This document shows positions 18,428 to 29,150 of a stretch of DNA of 64,000 nt, in pieces. How positions within the stretch are numbered: position 1 is the first letter of the stretch; each line of letters starts with the position of its first letter. The translations under genes were made by a program, and so were the position numbers. Location: the NCBI GenBank assembly GCA_902522115.1, contig CABYUV010000003.1, positions 1 to 64,000 of the forward strand. Reading direction: 5' to 3'. Source of the stretch: an uncultured Pelagibacteraceae bacterium (GTDB lineage Bacteria; Pseudomonadota; Alphaproteobacteria; Pelagibacterales; Pelagibacteraceae). The notes below the pieces were generated by a model. That model searched no databases and was not told the origin of the DNA. It saw nothing but the letters and a program-made list of their open reading frames with translations.

Positions 18428-19320
18428 TTTCTTCCAAAGTCAGGCTTGTCTATATCTTGTTTCAATTTGATGATTTTTGACCTTACTTTTTTAGTCTGAA
18501 TAAGTTTCTTTACGATAGACTTATTATTTTTTGAATTAATATCTTTTTTAAATTGATTTAAATTTTTAATAAATAAATCAATCGCTTTTGAAATATTATT
18601 TTTATTGTTAAAAAAAATATCTCTCCACATGATTTCATTTGATGCTGCAATCCTAGAAAAATCTCGTAATCCACCAGCGCTATATTTGATTAGCTCATAA
18701 TTTTGTTTTTTCTCAAAATCTTGAGCAGATTTTACCAGATTATATGCAATTAAGTGTGGTAAATGACTAGTAATAGAAAAAATTTTGTCATGTTTTTCAG
18801 CGCTCATAACAACTACTTTTGCTCCAATTTTTTTCCAAAACTTAGTTAGAATATTTATATTATTTTTTTTAATATTTTTTTCTTTAATTATAATGCACCA
18901 TCTATCAATAAACATATTTTCTTTACCATGCTCTGGTCCACTAACCTCTGATCCAGCTATCGGGTGACTTTGAATCCAATGGATACCTTTCTTTAAAAAT
19001 TTATTTATGATTTTAGAAGTTTCAATTTTTGAAGAACCAATATCTGTAATCAATGTTTTCGATGGTATAAATTTATTGATTTTTAAAATAATATTTTTGT
19101 ATTCACTCATTGGTGTACAAAAGATAATTAGATCTGAGTTACTTACGCCTTTTGTTAACGATTTAACAATTGTTCCAGGTAATTTTAATCTTTTTATCTT
19201 AGCAATATTTGATTTTGATTTTTCATAAATAAATATTTTTTTTGCTATTTTTTTTTTGCTAATACGCCTTAATAAAGATGAACCTAATAATCCACAGCCA
19301 ATAATTAAAATATTTTTCAT
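18424..19320 (-). CDS. tyrA: Prephenate/arogenate (cyclohexadienyl) dehydrogenase
   Basis: This NAD(P)-dependent enzyme makes the aromatic ring of tyrosine by oxidative decarboxylation of prephenate or arogenate. The 298 residues start with the Rossmann loop IGCGLLGSSLL and contain the active-site segments THLPHLIAYNLV, IQSHPIAGSEVSGPEHG and GGLRDFSRIAAS. It lacks a fused chorismate mutase. It overlaps hisC by 4 bases (ATGA). The pairing hisC-tyrA next to metX is typical of alphaproteobacteria, where the protein is often called TyrC, and suggests HisC also serves as the aromatic aminotransferase. Confidence 0.92.
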   Translation of the reverse strand: MKNILIIGCGLLGSSLLRRISKKKIAKKIFIYEKSKSNIAKIKRLKLPGTIVKSLTKGVSNSDLIIFCTPMSEYKNIILKINKFIPSKTLITDIGSSKIETSKIINKFLKKGIHWIQSHPIAGSEVSGPEHGKENMFIDRWCIIIKEKNIKKNNINILTKFWKKIGAKVVVMSAEKHDKIFSITSHLPHLIAYNLVKSAQDFEKKQNYELIKYSAGGLRDFSRIAASNEIMWRDIFFNNKNNISKAIDLFIKNLNQFKKDINSKNNKSIVKKLIQTKKVRSKIIKLKQDIDKPDFGRN

Positions 19321-20402
19321 TTTTTCAATACTTGCTTAATAACACTCATAAATTTTAAGTTTTCTTTTTTAGATCCAATAGTTAACCTTAATTTATTCGT
19401 TATATGATAACCATCTTCTGTTGATCTTAGAACAATTCCCTTATTTTTAAGTTTTTCATACAGAAATTTTGCTGAATATCTGCATTTTTCGAAATTAAGT
19501 AACAAAAAATTTGCTGAAACTGAATTTGAAAAAATATTATATGTCTCAAGAAATTTCTTAATTTTTTCAGAATATAATAAATTATGTCTAATCGATTTAT
19601 TTATGAAAGCTTTATCTTTCAGTGACTCGATAGCAGCTAATTGAGCAATACCATTTACATTAAATGGTGGTTTTATAACATTTAGCGCATCAACTATTTT
19701 TTTTGATCCATATCCCCAACCTACTCTTAGAGAAGCTAATCCAAACATTTTTGAAAAAGTTCTAAGGATGAAAACATTGTCTTTATTTTTAAACAAATCT
19801 AACCCAGATGAATAATCTTTGTTTTTCATATATTCTGCATAGGCATCATCTATAACTAGTAAAATTTTTTTATTTAATCTTTTTCTTAATTCTAAAACTT
19901 CTTTTTTCGTTAAGTAAGTTCCAGTAGGATTATTTGGGTTAGCTATAAACACAATTTTAGTTTTTTTTGTTATCTTTTTTAAAATTTCATTTACAGAAAT
20001 TTTAAAATTAATTTCTTTTGCAAATACAACTTTTGCACCTACAATTTTTGAGTAAATTCTGTACATTAAAAAACTGTACTCTGGTACCACAACCTCATCT
20101 TTTGGAGTTAAAAACAACTGACACAGCATTTGAATAACTTCATCTGAACCAGCTCCACAAATAATTTTCCCAGAATTACATTTATAAGCTTTAGATATTG
20201 CTTTTCTCAAATTCTGAGATTTTCCATCTGGATATTTATCTAAATTCAGATTTTTATTTGACATTATTTTCTTTGCTTTAGGGCTCATACCTAAAGCAGA
20301 CTCATTTGCAGAAAGCTTAATTACGTTCTTAAGTTTCTTAACTTTAGATTTACCAGGCTTATAAACCTCAATTTTTAATTTTTTGAAATTTGGAGTTATC
20401 AT
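19317..20402 (-). CDS. hisC: Histidinol-phosphate aminotransferase (may also act on aromatic substrates)
   Basis: This fold type I PLP enzyme transaminates histidinol phosphate in histidine synthesis. At 361 residues it is full length. The PLP lysine sits in RTFSKMFGLASLRVGWGYG; FIANPNNPTGTYL, IDDAYAEY and the N-terminal KLSANESALGMSPKA are family marks. The nearest neighbour is tyrA rather than other his genes, so a tyrosine or phenylalanine aminotransferase role is plausible. Translation starts at an ATG that heads a 190-base divergent region shared with metX. Confidence 0.92.
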   Translation of the reverse strand: MITPNFKKLKIEVYKPGKSKVKKLKNVIKLSANESALGMSPKAKKIMSNKNLNLDKYPDGKSQNLRKAISKAYKCNSGKIICGAGSDEVIQMLCQLFLTPKDEVVVPEYSFLMYRIYSKIVGAKVVFAKEINFKISVNEILKKITKKTKIVFIANPNNPTGTYLTKKEVLELRKRLNKKILLVIDDAYAEYMKNKDYSSGLDLFKNKDNVFILRTFSKMFGLASLRVGWGYGSKKIVDALNVIKPPFNVNGIAQLAAIESLKDKAFINKSIRHNLLYSEKIKKFLETYNIFSNSVSANFLLLNFEKCRYSAKFLYEKLKNKGIVLRSTEDGYHITNKLRLTIGSKKENLKFMSVIKQVLKK

Positions 20403-20475
20403 TTTTTTTAATTTATGTGCTCTTTATAGATAAAATTACAAAATTTTATAGAGAATAAGAGGATTTTTTAAAAAA

Positions 20476-20504
20476 TTGACATAATAAATAAGTTCTAGTA
20501 AAAA
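20476..20504 (+). promoter_or_regulatory. Sigma-70-type promoter of metX
   Basis: A perfect TTGACA at 20476-20481 is followed after 17 bases by TAAAAA (20499-20504), four of six matches. The predicted start of transcription, about seven bases downstream, falls at 20511, the first base of the SAM-II aptamer stem. This agreement between two independently recognised elements raises confidence in both. Confidence 0.65.
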
Positions 20505-20510
20505 AATTAT

Positions 20511-20559
20511 GCGCTGATTTAACTGAATTGCGAGCGCTTAAAAAAAACCGCTAAAATAG
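20511..20559 (+). ncRNA. SAM-II riboswitch upstream of metX
   Basis: SAM-II is a short pseudoknotted riboswitch that binds S-adenosylmethionine and lowers expression of methionine-synthesis genes in Alphaproteobacteria and marine bacteria. Stem P1 is GCGCT (20511-20515) with AGCGC (20533-20537). The loop begins with the conserved TGATTTAA and ends in ATTGCG, and the 3' box GCTAAAA is at 20550-20556. The pseudoknot pairs TTGCG (20528-20532) with CGCTA (20549-20553) with one U-U mismatch, as I recall it for the crystallised marine aptamer; an A-U pair there reads G-C here, a compensated change. An eight-T run follows at 20560-20567, and the metX ATG is 34 bases beyond the element. Confidence 0.9.
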
Positions 20560-20593
20560 TTTTTTTTCTCACAATTCGAAACAGTCAAAAACT

Positions 20594-21709
20594 ATGAATA
20601 CTGAGAAAAACATAAAAACTTTAATTGTAAAGAAACCACTAAAATTAGACTGTGGAAAGACCATAAAAGATTTTCCTATAGCCTATGAAACTTACGGTTC
20701 ACTTAATTCAAAAAAAGATAATGCAATATTAGTTTTTCATGCTCTAACAGGAGATCAATTTGTAACTGGAATAAACCCTGTAACTAACAAAGAGGGTTGG
20801 TGGAGTTATGCAGTAGGTCCTGATAAGGCTATCGATACAAATAAATATTTTGTTATTTGCTCTAACGTAATTGGTGGATGTATGGGATCATACGGACCAA
20901 GTCATAAAGATCCTGATCAAAAAATTTATGGAACAAATTTTCCAGTTATTACAATTAATGATATGGTGAATGCTCAATATAATTTACTTGATCATTTTAA
21001 TATTGATAAACTATTTTCAATAACTGGTGGTTCAATGGGAGGTATGCAAGTGCTTCAGTTTATTAGCAACTTTCCTGATAAAACTAAAACAGTGATACCA
21101 ATAGCAACCACATCTAGTCATTCAGCCCAAAATATTGCTTTTAACGAGCTAGGTAGACAAGCTATTACAGCTGATAGTAACTGGAAGGATGGAAATTATA
21201 CATTAAACGAAACTAATCCTGGAAAAGGATTGGCAGTAGCTAGAATGGCAGCTCATATTACTTATTTATCAAAAAAAGGTTTGCAGGAAAAATTTGGAAG
21301 AAAGTTACAAGAAAGAGAAGATCTTAAATTTGGATTTGACGCTGATTTTCAAATAGAAAGTTATTTAAGATATCAGGGCTCAGTTTTCGTAGATAGATTT
21401 GATGCAAATAGTTATCTTTATATTACTAGAGCCATGGATTATTTTGATTTAACTAAGCAATTCAAAGGTAATCTTTCAGAAGCATTTATAAATACGAAAG
21501 CGAAATTTTTTATAATTTCATTTACATCAGATTGGCTTTATCCAACCCAAGAAAACAAAGATATTGTGATTGCTTTAAACTCAATAGGAGCTGATGTTGG
21601 ATTTGTAGAAATTGAATCAGATAAAGGTCACGACTCCTTTTTACTAGATGTTCCTGACTTCTTAAGTGCACTAAAAAACTTTTTAGATAAATCTTACGAG
21701 GAAAATTAA
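20594..21709 (+). CDS. metX: Homoserine O-acyltransferase (MetX, alpha/beta hydrolase fold)
   Basis: MetX activates the hydroxyl of homoserine with an acetyl (or, in some subfamilies, succinyl) group, the committed step to methionine. The 371 residues show the nucleophile motif GGSMGGMQ, the N-terminal NAILVFHALTGDQFV, an Asp in FTSDWLYP and the catalytic histidine in KGHDSFLL. Acyl preference cannot be read safely; MetX proteins paired with MetW have been reported as succinyltransferases in several cases. The SAM-II riboswitch upstream indicates repression when SAM is plentiful. metW follows after two bases. Confidence 0.93.
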   Translation: MNTEKNIKTLIVKKPLKLDCGKTIKDFPIAYETYGSLNSKKDNAILVFHALTGDQFVTGINPVTNKEGWWSYAVGPDKAIDTNKYFVICSNVIGGCMGSYGPSHKDPDQKIYGTNFPVITINDMVNAQYNLLDHFNIDKLFSITGGSMGGMQVLQFISNFPDKTKTVIPIATTSSHSAQNIAFNELGRQAITADSNWKDGNYTLNETNPGKGLAVARMAAHITYLSKKGLQEKFGRKLQEREDLKFGFDADFQIESYLRYQGSVFVDRFDANSYLYITRAMDYFDLTKQFKGNLSEAFINTKAKFFIISFTSDWLYPTQENKDIVIALNSIGADVGFVEIESDKGHDSFLLDVPDFLSALKNFLDKSYEEN

Positions 21710-21711
21710 TT

Positions 21712-22308
21712 ATGAAAAATGAATTTCAAGTTATAGCAGATTTAATTGAAAGAGATAAGAAGGTATTAGATGTAGGTTGTGCCGATGGAACTTTGATAAA
21801 ATTTTTAAAGGATAATAAAAACATAAATATAAGAGGATTAGAGATTTCAAAAGAAAAAGTGCAAGAATGTATTGCAAAAGGTTTAACTGTAATTGAAGGA
21901 AATGCTGAAAAAGATTTAAAGCAATTTCCAGACAAATCATTTGATTATGTTGTTTTAAGTCAAACGCTTCAAGCTTTTCTTAGTCCTGAATTAGTTTTAG
22001 ATGAACTTTTAAGGGTTGGAAAAAAAGCAATAGTTACTATTCCTAATTTTGGATATTGGAAAGTAAGATTTCATTTATTATTTAAAGGTACAATGCCAAT
22101 TACAAAAACATTACCAGATGAATGGTATAACACTCCAAATTTACACATGTGTACAATCAAAGATTTTTTTCACTTTGTTAAATCAAAGGATATTACAATT
22201 TTTAAATCACTCGCTTTAAATAATCTTAATTCATCAATAATAAATGAGAGTAATTTAGGCGTCAAAAATTTGTTTGCAGATCTTGGTATATTTTTGATAG
22301 AAAAATAA
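21712..22308 (+). CDS. metW: MetW, methionine biosynthesis protein (methyltransferase-like)
   Basis: MetW is a small protein with a class I methyltransferase fold that is almost always encoded with MetX and is needed for full MetX activity in some bacteria; its own reaction is unclear. The 198 residues show the SAM-site pattern KVLDVGCADGTLIKFL, FDYVVLSQTLQ, and the family block VTIPNFGYWKVRFHLLFKG with the following LPDEWYNTPNLHMCT. It sits 2 bases after metX and 1 base before gloB, and shares the riboswitch-controlled transcript. Confidence 0.92.
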   Translation: MKNEFQVIADLIERDKKVLDVGCADGTLIKFLKDNKNINIRGLEISKEKVQECIAKGLTVIEGNAEKDLKQFPDKSFDYVVLSQTLQAFLSPELVLDELLRVGKKAIVTIPNFGYWKVRFHLLFKGTMPITKTLPDEWYNTPNLHMCTIKDFFHFVKSKDITIFKSLALNNLNSSIINESNLGVKNLFADLGIFLIEK

Positions 22309-22309
22309 A

Positions 22310-23029
22310 ATGCATATTGAAATTATACCTTGTCTTCAAGACAACTATAGCTATTTAATAATAGACGAAAGTAACAATTCTGCCTGTGTTGTAGATCCTA
22401 GTGAATCTGAGCCAATAATCAATTTCCTAAAAAATAAAAATATAAAATTAAAATACATTCTTAATACTCATCATCACTATGATCATATTGGAGGAAATCA
22501 AGGATTAAAAAAAAAATATGGATCAGTTGTTGTTGGTTTTAAAGGAGACTCGAAAAGAATACCAGAGATAGACATATTGTTAGAAGATAATCAAATATGG
22601 AAAGCTGAAAACTTTGAAGCTAAAATTATGCATATACCTGGACACACATCAGGCCATATTTGTTTTAATTTTTTTAAAGAAAAATTAGTTTTTACTGGAG
22701 ATACACTTTTCTCACTTGGCTGTGGAAGAATATTTGAAGGCTCTTATGAAGAAATGTTTGAGTCTTTGAACAAAATTAAATTATTACCAAAAGAGACAAA
22801 AATTTATTGTGGTCATGAATACACTCTTAATAATGCAAAATTTTGTAAAAAATATGATTCTGAAAACAATGATTTACAAAAAAAAATAGAAAAAATAGAA
22901 AAATTAAGAGAAAATGGAATTCCTACCATACCCTCAACTTTAAAAGAGGAATTGGATTGCAATATATTTTTAAGAGCAAAAGATTTAAAAACCTTTTCAA
23001 AATTAAGAGATTTTAAGGATAATTTCTAA
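22310..23029 (+). CDS. gloB: Hydroxyacylglutathione hydrolase (glyoxalase II)
   Basis: This metallo-beta-lactamase-fold thioesterase hydrolyses S-lactoylglutathione to lactate and glutathione in methylglyoxal detoxification. The 239 residues have the metal motif THHHYDHIGG, a second ligand site IPGHTSGHICF, the bridging aspartate in FTGDTLFSLGCGR and IYCGHEYT, and the C-terminal family segment. It follows metW by one base, so it is co-transcribed with the methionine genes, as in other alphaproteobacteria. No glyoxalase I is in the window. Confidence 0.92.
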   Translation: MHIEIIPCLQDNYSYLIIDESNNSACVVDPSESEPIINFLKNKNIKLKYILNTHHHYDHIGGNQGLKKKYGSVVVGFKGDSKRIPEIDILLEDNQIWKAENFEAKIMHIPGHTSGHICFNFFKEKLVFTGDTLFSLGCGRIFEGSYEEMFESLNKIKLLPKETKIYCGHEYTLNNAKFCKKYDSENNDLQKKIEKIEKLRENGIPTIPSTLKEELDCNIFLRAKDLKTFSKLRDFKDNF

Positions 23030-23039
23030 TTAATTCGGC

Positions 23040-23067
23040 TTGACTAAAGGCTGACTACAACTATATT
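23040..23067 (+). promoter_or_regulatory. Sigma-70-type promoter of the rplU-rpmA-obgE transcript
   Basis: TTGACT (23040-23045) and TATATT (23062-23067) are 16 bases apart and match five of six positions at each box. The predicted transcription start near 23074 leaves a leader of about 20 bases before the rplU ATG. The site lies in the 64-base gap after gloB and explains how the ribosomal genes escape methionine control. Confidence 0.65.
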
Positions 23068-23093
23068 GCGTTAACTTTAAATTAAACCAAACT

Positions 23094-23492
23094 ATGTCAT
23101 ACGCAGTAATAAAAACAGGTGGAAAACAGTATAAAGTAAAATCTGGAGAGATTATAAAGATTGAAAAACTACCAGATTCTAAACCTGAGACTAAGATAGA
23201 GTTTAGTGAAATTTTGGCATACGGTGATCACAAATCAATTGAAATAGGAACTCCAAATGTTGAGGGTGCAAAAGTAGAAGCTAACTTAATTAAAAATAGT
23301 AAGAATAGAACTATTTTAATTTTTAAAAAAAGAAGAAGACAAAATTCAAGAAGAAAAAATGGGCATAGACAAGAATATTCTATGATAAGAATTAACAAAA
23401 TTTTTTCAAAAGATGGTAAGGTGTTATCAGAAGCTGAAAAAATTTCTAAAACTTCAAAAAAAGAAGAAGTTAAGGAAGCAGTAAGCAAATAA
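23094..23492 (+). CDS. rplU: 50S ribosomal protein L21
   Basis: L21 is a large-subunit protein that binds 23S rRNA. The 132 residues begin MSYAVIKTGGKQYKVKSGE and contain the basic segment FKKRRRQNSRRKNGHRQEY with the typical end of the core domain. A lysine/glutamate-rich tail of about 30 residues extends beyond the usual 103-residue core, as often in alphaproteobacteria. It is the first gene after a good promoter and is followed by rpmA after 14 bases. Confidence 0.97.
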   Translation: MSYAVIKTGGKQYKVKSGEIIKIEKLPDSKPETKIEFSEILAYGDHKSIEIGTPNVEGAKVEANLIKNSKNRTILIFKKRRRQNSRRKNGHRQEYSMIRINKIFSKDGKVLSEAEKISKTSKKEEVKEAVSK

Positions 23493-23506
23493 TTATTAGG
23501 TAAATT

Positions 23507-23761
23507 ATGGCAACAAAAAAAGCAGGTGGATCATCACGAAACGGACGAGATAGTGCCGGTAGAAGACTTGGTGTAAAAAAGTATGGTGGTGAAACAGTAA
23601 TTCCTGGAAACATAATTGTTAGACAAAGAGGAACTAAGATTTTTCCAGGTGAAAATGTTGGTATGGGTAAAGATCATTCAATATTTTCAGTTGTTAAAGG
23701 AAAAGTTGTATTCAAAAAATCTAAATCAGATAGAACTTTCGTTTCTGTAAAGCCCAATTAA
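23507..23761 (+). CDS. rpmA: 50S ribosomal protein L27
   Basis: L27 reaches towards the peptidyl-transferase centre with its N-terminus. The 84 residues begin [20 protein letters not shown] and include [20 protein letters not shown] and the lysine-rich end. No N-terminal propeptide of the Firmicutes type is present. The order rplU-rpmA-obgE is the standard bacterial one. Confidence 0.98.
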   Translation: MATKKAGGSSRNGRDSAGRRLGVKKYGGETVIPGNIIVRQRGTKIFPGENVGMGKDHSIFSVVKGKVVFKKSKSDRTFVSVKPN

Positions 23762-23776
23762 TAGTACAACAATTAA

Positions 23777-25871
<2,095 letters not shown>

Positions 25872-27122
25872 ATGATTAACTATATGAATTTAATTGGAAG
25901 AAAAGCTCGAAAAGCTAGTGAGTATAAAATTACAACTAAGATAAAAAATAAAGTTTTAAACGATTATGCGAAATTAATTAAGAATGAAAAAAAATTTATT
26001 ATTAATCAAAATTTAAAAGATATTAATTACGCAAGAAAAAAAGGGTTAAAAGAAAACTTAATCAAAAGACTTCATTTAAATGAAGATAAATTAAATGGAA
26101 TTATAAATTCTATTTTAAAAATAGTTAAACTAAGAGACCCTATAGACAAAACTTTAGACAAATGGAAAAGACCAAATGGTTTGAACATAAAAAGAATATC
26201 AATACCAATTGGAATTATTGGGGTTATTTATGAAAGTAGACCAAATGTAACTTCAGATGTTGCTAGTCTTTGTTTTAAATCTGGAAATGTAGTGATTTTG
26301 AAAGGAGGCTCTGAGGCTATAAATTCAAATAAAGCTTTAGCTAAGTTGTTTAGAAAAGCACTAAAAAAAAATAAAGTTGATGAAAACTTTATACAGTTTA
26401 TCGATTCAAAACAAAGGAGACTTGTAGATATTATGCTTTCTAAGATGAAAAAATATATCGATGTCATCATACCTCGTGGTGGAAAAAATTTGGTTAAAAA
26501 AGTTTTAGAATTATCCAAAGTACCTATAATTGGGCACTTAGAGGGGCTTTGTCATACTTATATAGATAAAGATGCAGAATTAAAAATGGCGAAAGAAGTT
26601 GTCTATAACGCTAAATTAAGAAATACAAGTATATGCGGTGCAACTGAAACTATTCTTATTCATAAAAATATAGTCAAAAAATTTAGTAATCCTATTTTGC
26701 AGGAACTTGAAAATAGTGGTTGTAAAATAATTGGAGATAAGATTTTGAGGAATTACTACAAAGGTCAGGTGTATCCTGCAAAAGAGAAAGATTGGTCAAC
26801 TGAATATTTGGCATCAATTGTGTCTGTTAAAATTGTTAAAAATTCTGAAGAGGCAATTAACCATATTAACAAATATGGAACTATGCACACGGACTCCATC
26901 ATTACAAAAAATAAAAAGACAGCAAAATATTTCTTAAAAAATGTTAAAAGCTCAATTGCAATGCATAATACCTCAACTCAATTTGCTGATGGTGGTGAAT
27001 TTGGATTTGGCGGAGAAGTTGGAATTTCTACCAATACTCTACCACCAAGAGGTCCTGTAGGTCTAAATCAATTGATTTCATATAAATATGAAATAACTAG
27101 TAATGGTAGAATAAGAAATTAA
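25872..27122 (+). CDS. proA: Gamma-glutamyl phosphate reductase
   Basis: ProA reduces gamma-glutamyl phosphate to glutamate semialdehyde with NADPH, the second step of proline synthesis. The 416 residues show IPIGIIGVIYESRPNVT, the catalytic cysteine in NTSICGATETIL, LEGLCHTYID and the C-terminal FGFGGEVGISTNTLPPRGPVG (shown here in two overlapping parts of the family signature). The start ATG directly follows the proB stop. proC is not in the window. Confidence 0.96.
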   Translation: MINYMNLIGRKARKASEYKITTKIKNKVLNDYAKLIKNEKKFIINQNLKDINYARKKGLKENLIKRLHLNEDKLNGIINSILKIVKLRDPIDKTLDKWKRPNGLNIKRISIPIGIIGVIYESRPNVTSDVASLCFKSGNVVILKGGSEAINSNKALAKLFRKALKKNKVDENFIQFIDSKQRRLVDIMLSKMKKYIDVIIPRGGKNLVKKVLELSKVPIIGHLEGLCHTYIDKDAELKMAKEVVYNAKLRNTSICGATETILIHKNIVKKFSNPILQELENSGCKIIGDKILRNYYKGQVYPAKEKDWSTEYLASIVSVKIVKNSEEAINHINKYGTMHTDSIITKNKKTAKYFLKNVKSSIAMHNTSTQFADGGEFGFGGEVGISTNTLPPRGPVGLNQLISYKYEITSNGRIRN

Positions 27123-27123
27123 A

Positions 27124-27645
27124 TTGAATAACATAAAAATAAAAATTGGTTTATTAGGTGGATCATTTGATCCTGCTCATAAAGGACACCTAGCAATTTC
27201 AAAAGAAGCAAAGAAAAGATTCAAACTCACAAAAGTTATTTGGGCAATTACAAAAAAAAATCCATTTAAAAAAGAGAGTAAAACCTCAATTGCTCAAAGA
27301 ATTAAATATTGTAAAAAAATAATTGGGACAAATTCATTTATTAAGATTAAATTTTATGAAAAAATTATTAAATCAAATAAAACTATAAATTTAATTAATC
27401 ATTTAAAAAAAAATAAAAGTATTGAAATTTATTTTTTAATGGGTGCTGACAGTCTTATTAATTTTCATAAATGGTATAAATCTAAATTAATTTCAAAAAA
27501 ATGTAATATTCTAGTTTTCGACCGACATGGGTATAAAAAAAATTCTTTAAAATCAAAGACATTTAAGCAACTCAATAAGACCAGCCTTGAATTTATTGAG
27601 TTTAATAAAGTCAACATTTCATCTTCTCAATTAAGAAAAATTTGA
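27124..27645 (+). CDS. nadD: Nicotinate-nucleotide adenylyltransferase
   Basis: NadD joins nicotinate mononucleotide and ATP to give deamido-NAD in NAD synthesis. The 173 residues contain the nucleotidyltransferase motif GGSFDPAHKGHLAIS, the mid-protein FLMGADSLINFHKW and the C-terminal ISSSQLRKI, equivalent to the ISSTxIR signature. Translation appears to start at TTG 27124, one base after proA; the conserved GLLGGSFDP lies only nine residues in and no ATG is available. It is slightly shorter than the usual 190-215 residues. Confidence 0.92.
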   Translation: MNNIKIKIGLLGGSFDPAHKGHLAISKEAKKRFKLTKVIWAITKKNPFKKESKTSIAQRIKYCKKIIGTNSFIKIKFYEKIIKSNKTINLINHLKKNKSIEIYFLMGADSLINFHKWYKSKLISKKCNILVFDRHGYKKNSLKSKTFKQLNKTSLEFIEFNKVNISSSQLRKI

Positions 27646-27662
27646 TAATCTAAAATCAATTA

Positions 27663-28013
27663 ATGGACAAAATTTCAGACTTAAAAAAAATTGTAATCAA
27701 CACACTAGATCTCAATAAAGCTCAAGACATTGTAACTATTGATCTTAAAGATAAAAGTTCTATGGCTGATTACATGATTATAGCAAGTGGAACCTCATCT
27801 AGACACATCCAATCTTTATCAGAACAAGTTTTAGAAAAACTCAAAAATAATGGTGTGAAAGACTCTAAAATTGAAGGTAAAGAAAGTAGTGAGTGGAAAC
27901 TTGTTGATGGGATTGATTTGATTGTTCATATTTTTCATCCAGAGAAAAGAAAGTTTTACGAATTAGAGAAAATTTGGTCGGAGCTAATTCCAAAAGAAAA
28001 AGTAATGATATGA
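27663..28013 (+). CDS. rsfS: Ribosome silencing factor RsfS (YbeB/Iojap)
   Basis: RsfS binds L14 on the 50S subunit and blocks subunit joining when nutrients are scarce. The 116 residues show KAQDIVTIDLKDKSSMADYM, IASGTSSRHIQSLSE, KIEGKESSEWKLVDGID and HIFHPEKRKFYELEKIW, all typical. The rRNA methylase gene rlmH, which commonly follows, is not here: the ctpA start overlaps the rsfS stop by four bases (ATGA). Confidence 0.95.
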   Translation: MDKISDLKKIVINTLDLNKAQDIVTIDLKDKSSMADYMIIASGTSSRHIQSLSEQVLEKLKNNGVKDSKIEGKESSEWKLVDGIDLIVHIFHPEKRKFYELEKIWSELIPKEKVMI

Positions 28014-29149
28014 AAAAAATTAAATTTTTTTTATTAATTTTTTTCTCTATTTTTTACTTAAATAAAACAGTTTTTTCAGCTGAAATTGATATTTATAAAA
28101 AAATTGACCTTTTCGGTGAAGTTCTAGAAAAAATTAATAAAGAATATGTTGATGAGTTTAATCAATCTGAGAGTATGGATTCTGCAATTAATGGACTTTT
28201 ACAATCTTTAGATCCTTATTCATCCTACATGTCCCCTAAAATTTTTGATGAAATGCAAACAGAAACTAGTGGTGAATTTGGTGGACTAGGAATTGAAGTT
28301 AGTATGGAGGCTGGTGTAGTTAAAGTAATTTCGCCAATAGATGATACACCTGCATCAAGGGCTGGATTAAAAGCTGGGGATTACATAGTGAAAATTAATA
28401 ATGTTCAGGTTCAAGGAAAGTCATTGAGTGAGGCTGTTGATTTGATGAGAGGACCTGTGGGTTCTGGAATAGAATTAACAGTCAGAAGAAGAGGTGAAAA
28501 AAAAGCATTAACATTTAATATTATAAGAGAGGTTATTCAAGTTCAATCTGTAAAATCTGAAGTTATAGATAAAAGTATTGGATACATTAGGCTTACTTCA
28601 TTTAATGATAACAGTAGTGATCAAATTGAAAAACAAATTAAAAAACTTAAAAAAAATAAAAACTTAAATTCATTTATTTTAGATTTAAGAAATAATCCTG
28701 GGGGTCTTTTATCTCAAGCAATAAAAATCTCAGATTTTTTTCTAGAAAATGGAGAGATAGTCTCAACAAAAAGCAAAAAAAAATCTGAAAATAGAAAATG
28801 GTTTGCAAAAAAAGGTGACATTACTGACGGAAAAACATTATTGGTTTTAATTAATTATGGTTCTGCTTCTGCATCTGAAATTGTTGCTGGAGCTTTAAAA
28901 GATCACAAAAGAGCAATTATCATTGGTGAAAATAGCTATGGAAAAGGTTCGGTTCAATCAATTATTCCTTTAAAAAATCGTGGAGCTATCAGATTAACCG
29001 TCGCAAAATATTATCTTCCTTCTGGAAAATCTATTTCTGAAGTAGGTGTTAGACCAGATATAGAAGTAAATGAAGAAGGTGATGATTTTAGAATAAAAAC
29101 TGATACTGATAATCAATTAAATTACGCTATTAAGTTACTTAACGGATAA
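28010..29149 (+). CDS. ctpA: Carboxy-terminal processing peptidase (S41 family, CtpA-type)
   Basis: This periplasmic serine protease trims or degrades envelope proteins. The 379 residues have a signal peptide (about 1-24, hydrophobic FFLLIFFSIFYL and a cut near FSA-E), a PDZ domain (about 85-170; GGLGIEVSMEAG, SRAGLKAGDYIVKIN) and the S41 core with FILDLRNNPGG, nucleophile Ser287 in GSASASEIVAG and general base Lys312 in SYGKGSVQ. I start at ATG 28010, because the longer TTG form (27974) would bury the signal peptide. In many alphaproteobacteria an EnvC-type gene precedes ctpA here; it is missing. Confidence 0.95.
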   Translation: MKKIKFFLLIFFSIFYLNKTVFSAEIDIYKKIDLFGEVLEKINKEYVDEFNQSESMDSAINGLLQSLDPYSSYMSPKIFDEMQTETSGEFGGLGIEVSMEAGVVKVISPIDDTPASRAGLKAGDYIVKINNVQVQGKSLSEAVDLMRGPVGSGIELTVRRRGEKKALTFNIIREVIQVQSVKSEVIDKSIGYIRLTSFNDNSSDQIEKQIKKLKKNKNLNSFILDLRNNPGGLLSQAIKISDFFLENGEIVSTKSKKKSENRKWFAKKGDITDGKTLLVLINYGSASASEIVAGALKDHKRAIIIGENSYGKGSVQSIIPLKNRGAIRLTVAKYYLPSGKSISEVGVRPDIEVNEEGDDFRIKTDTDNQLNYAIKLLNG

Positions 29150-29150
29150 T

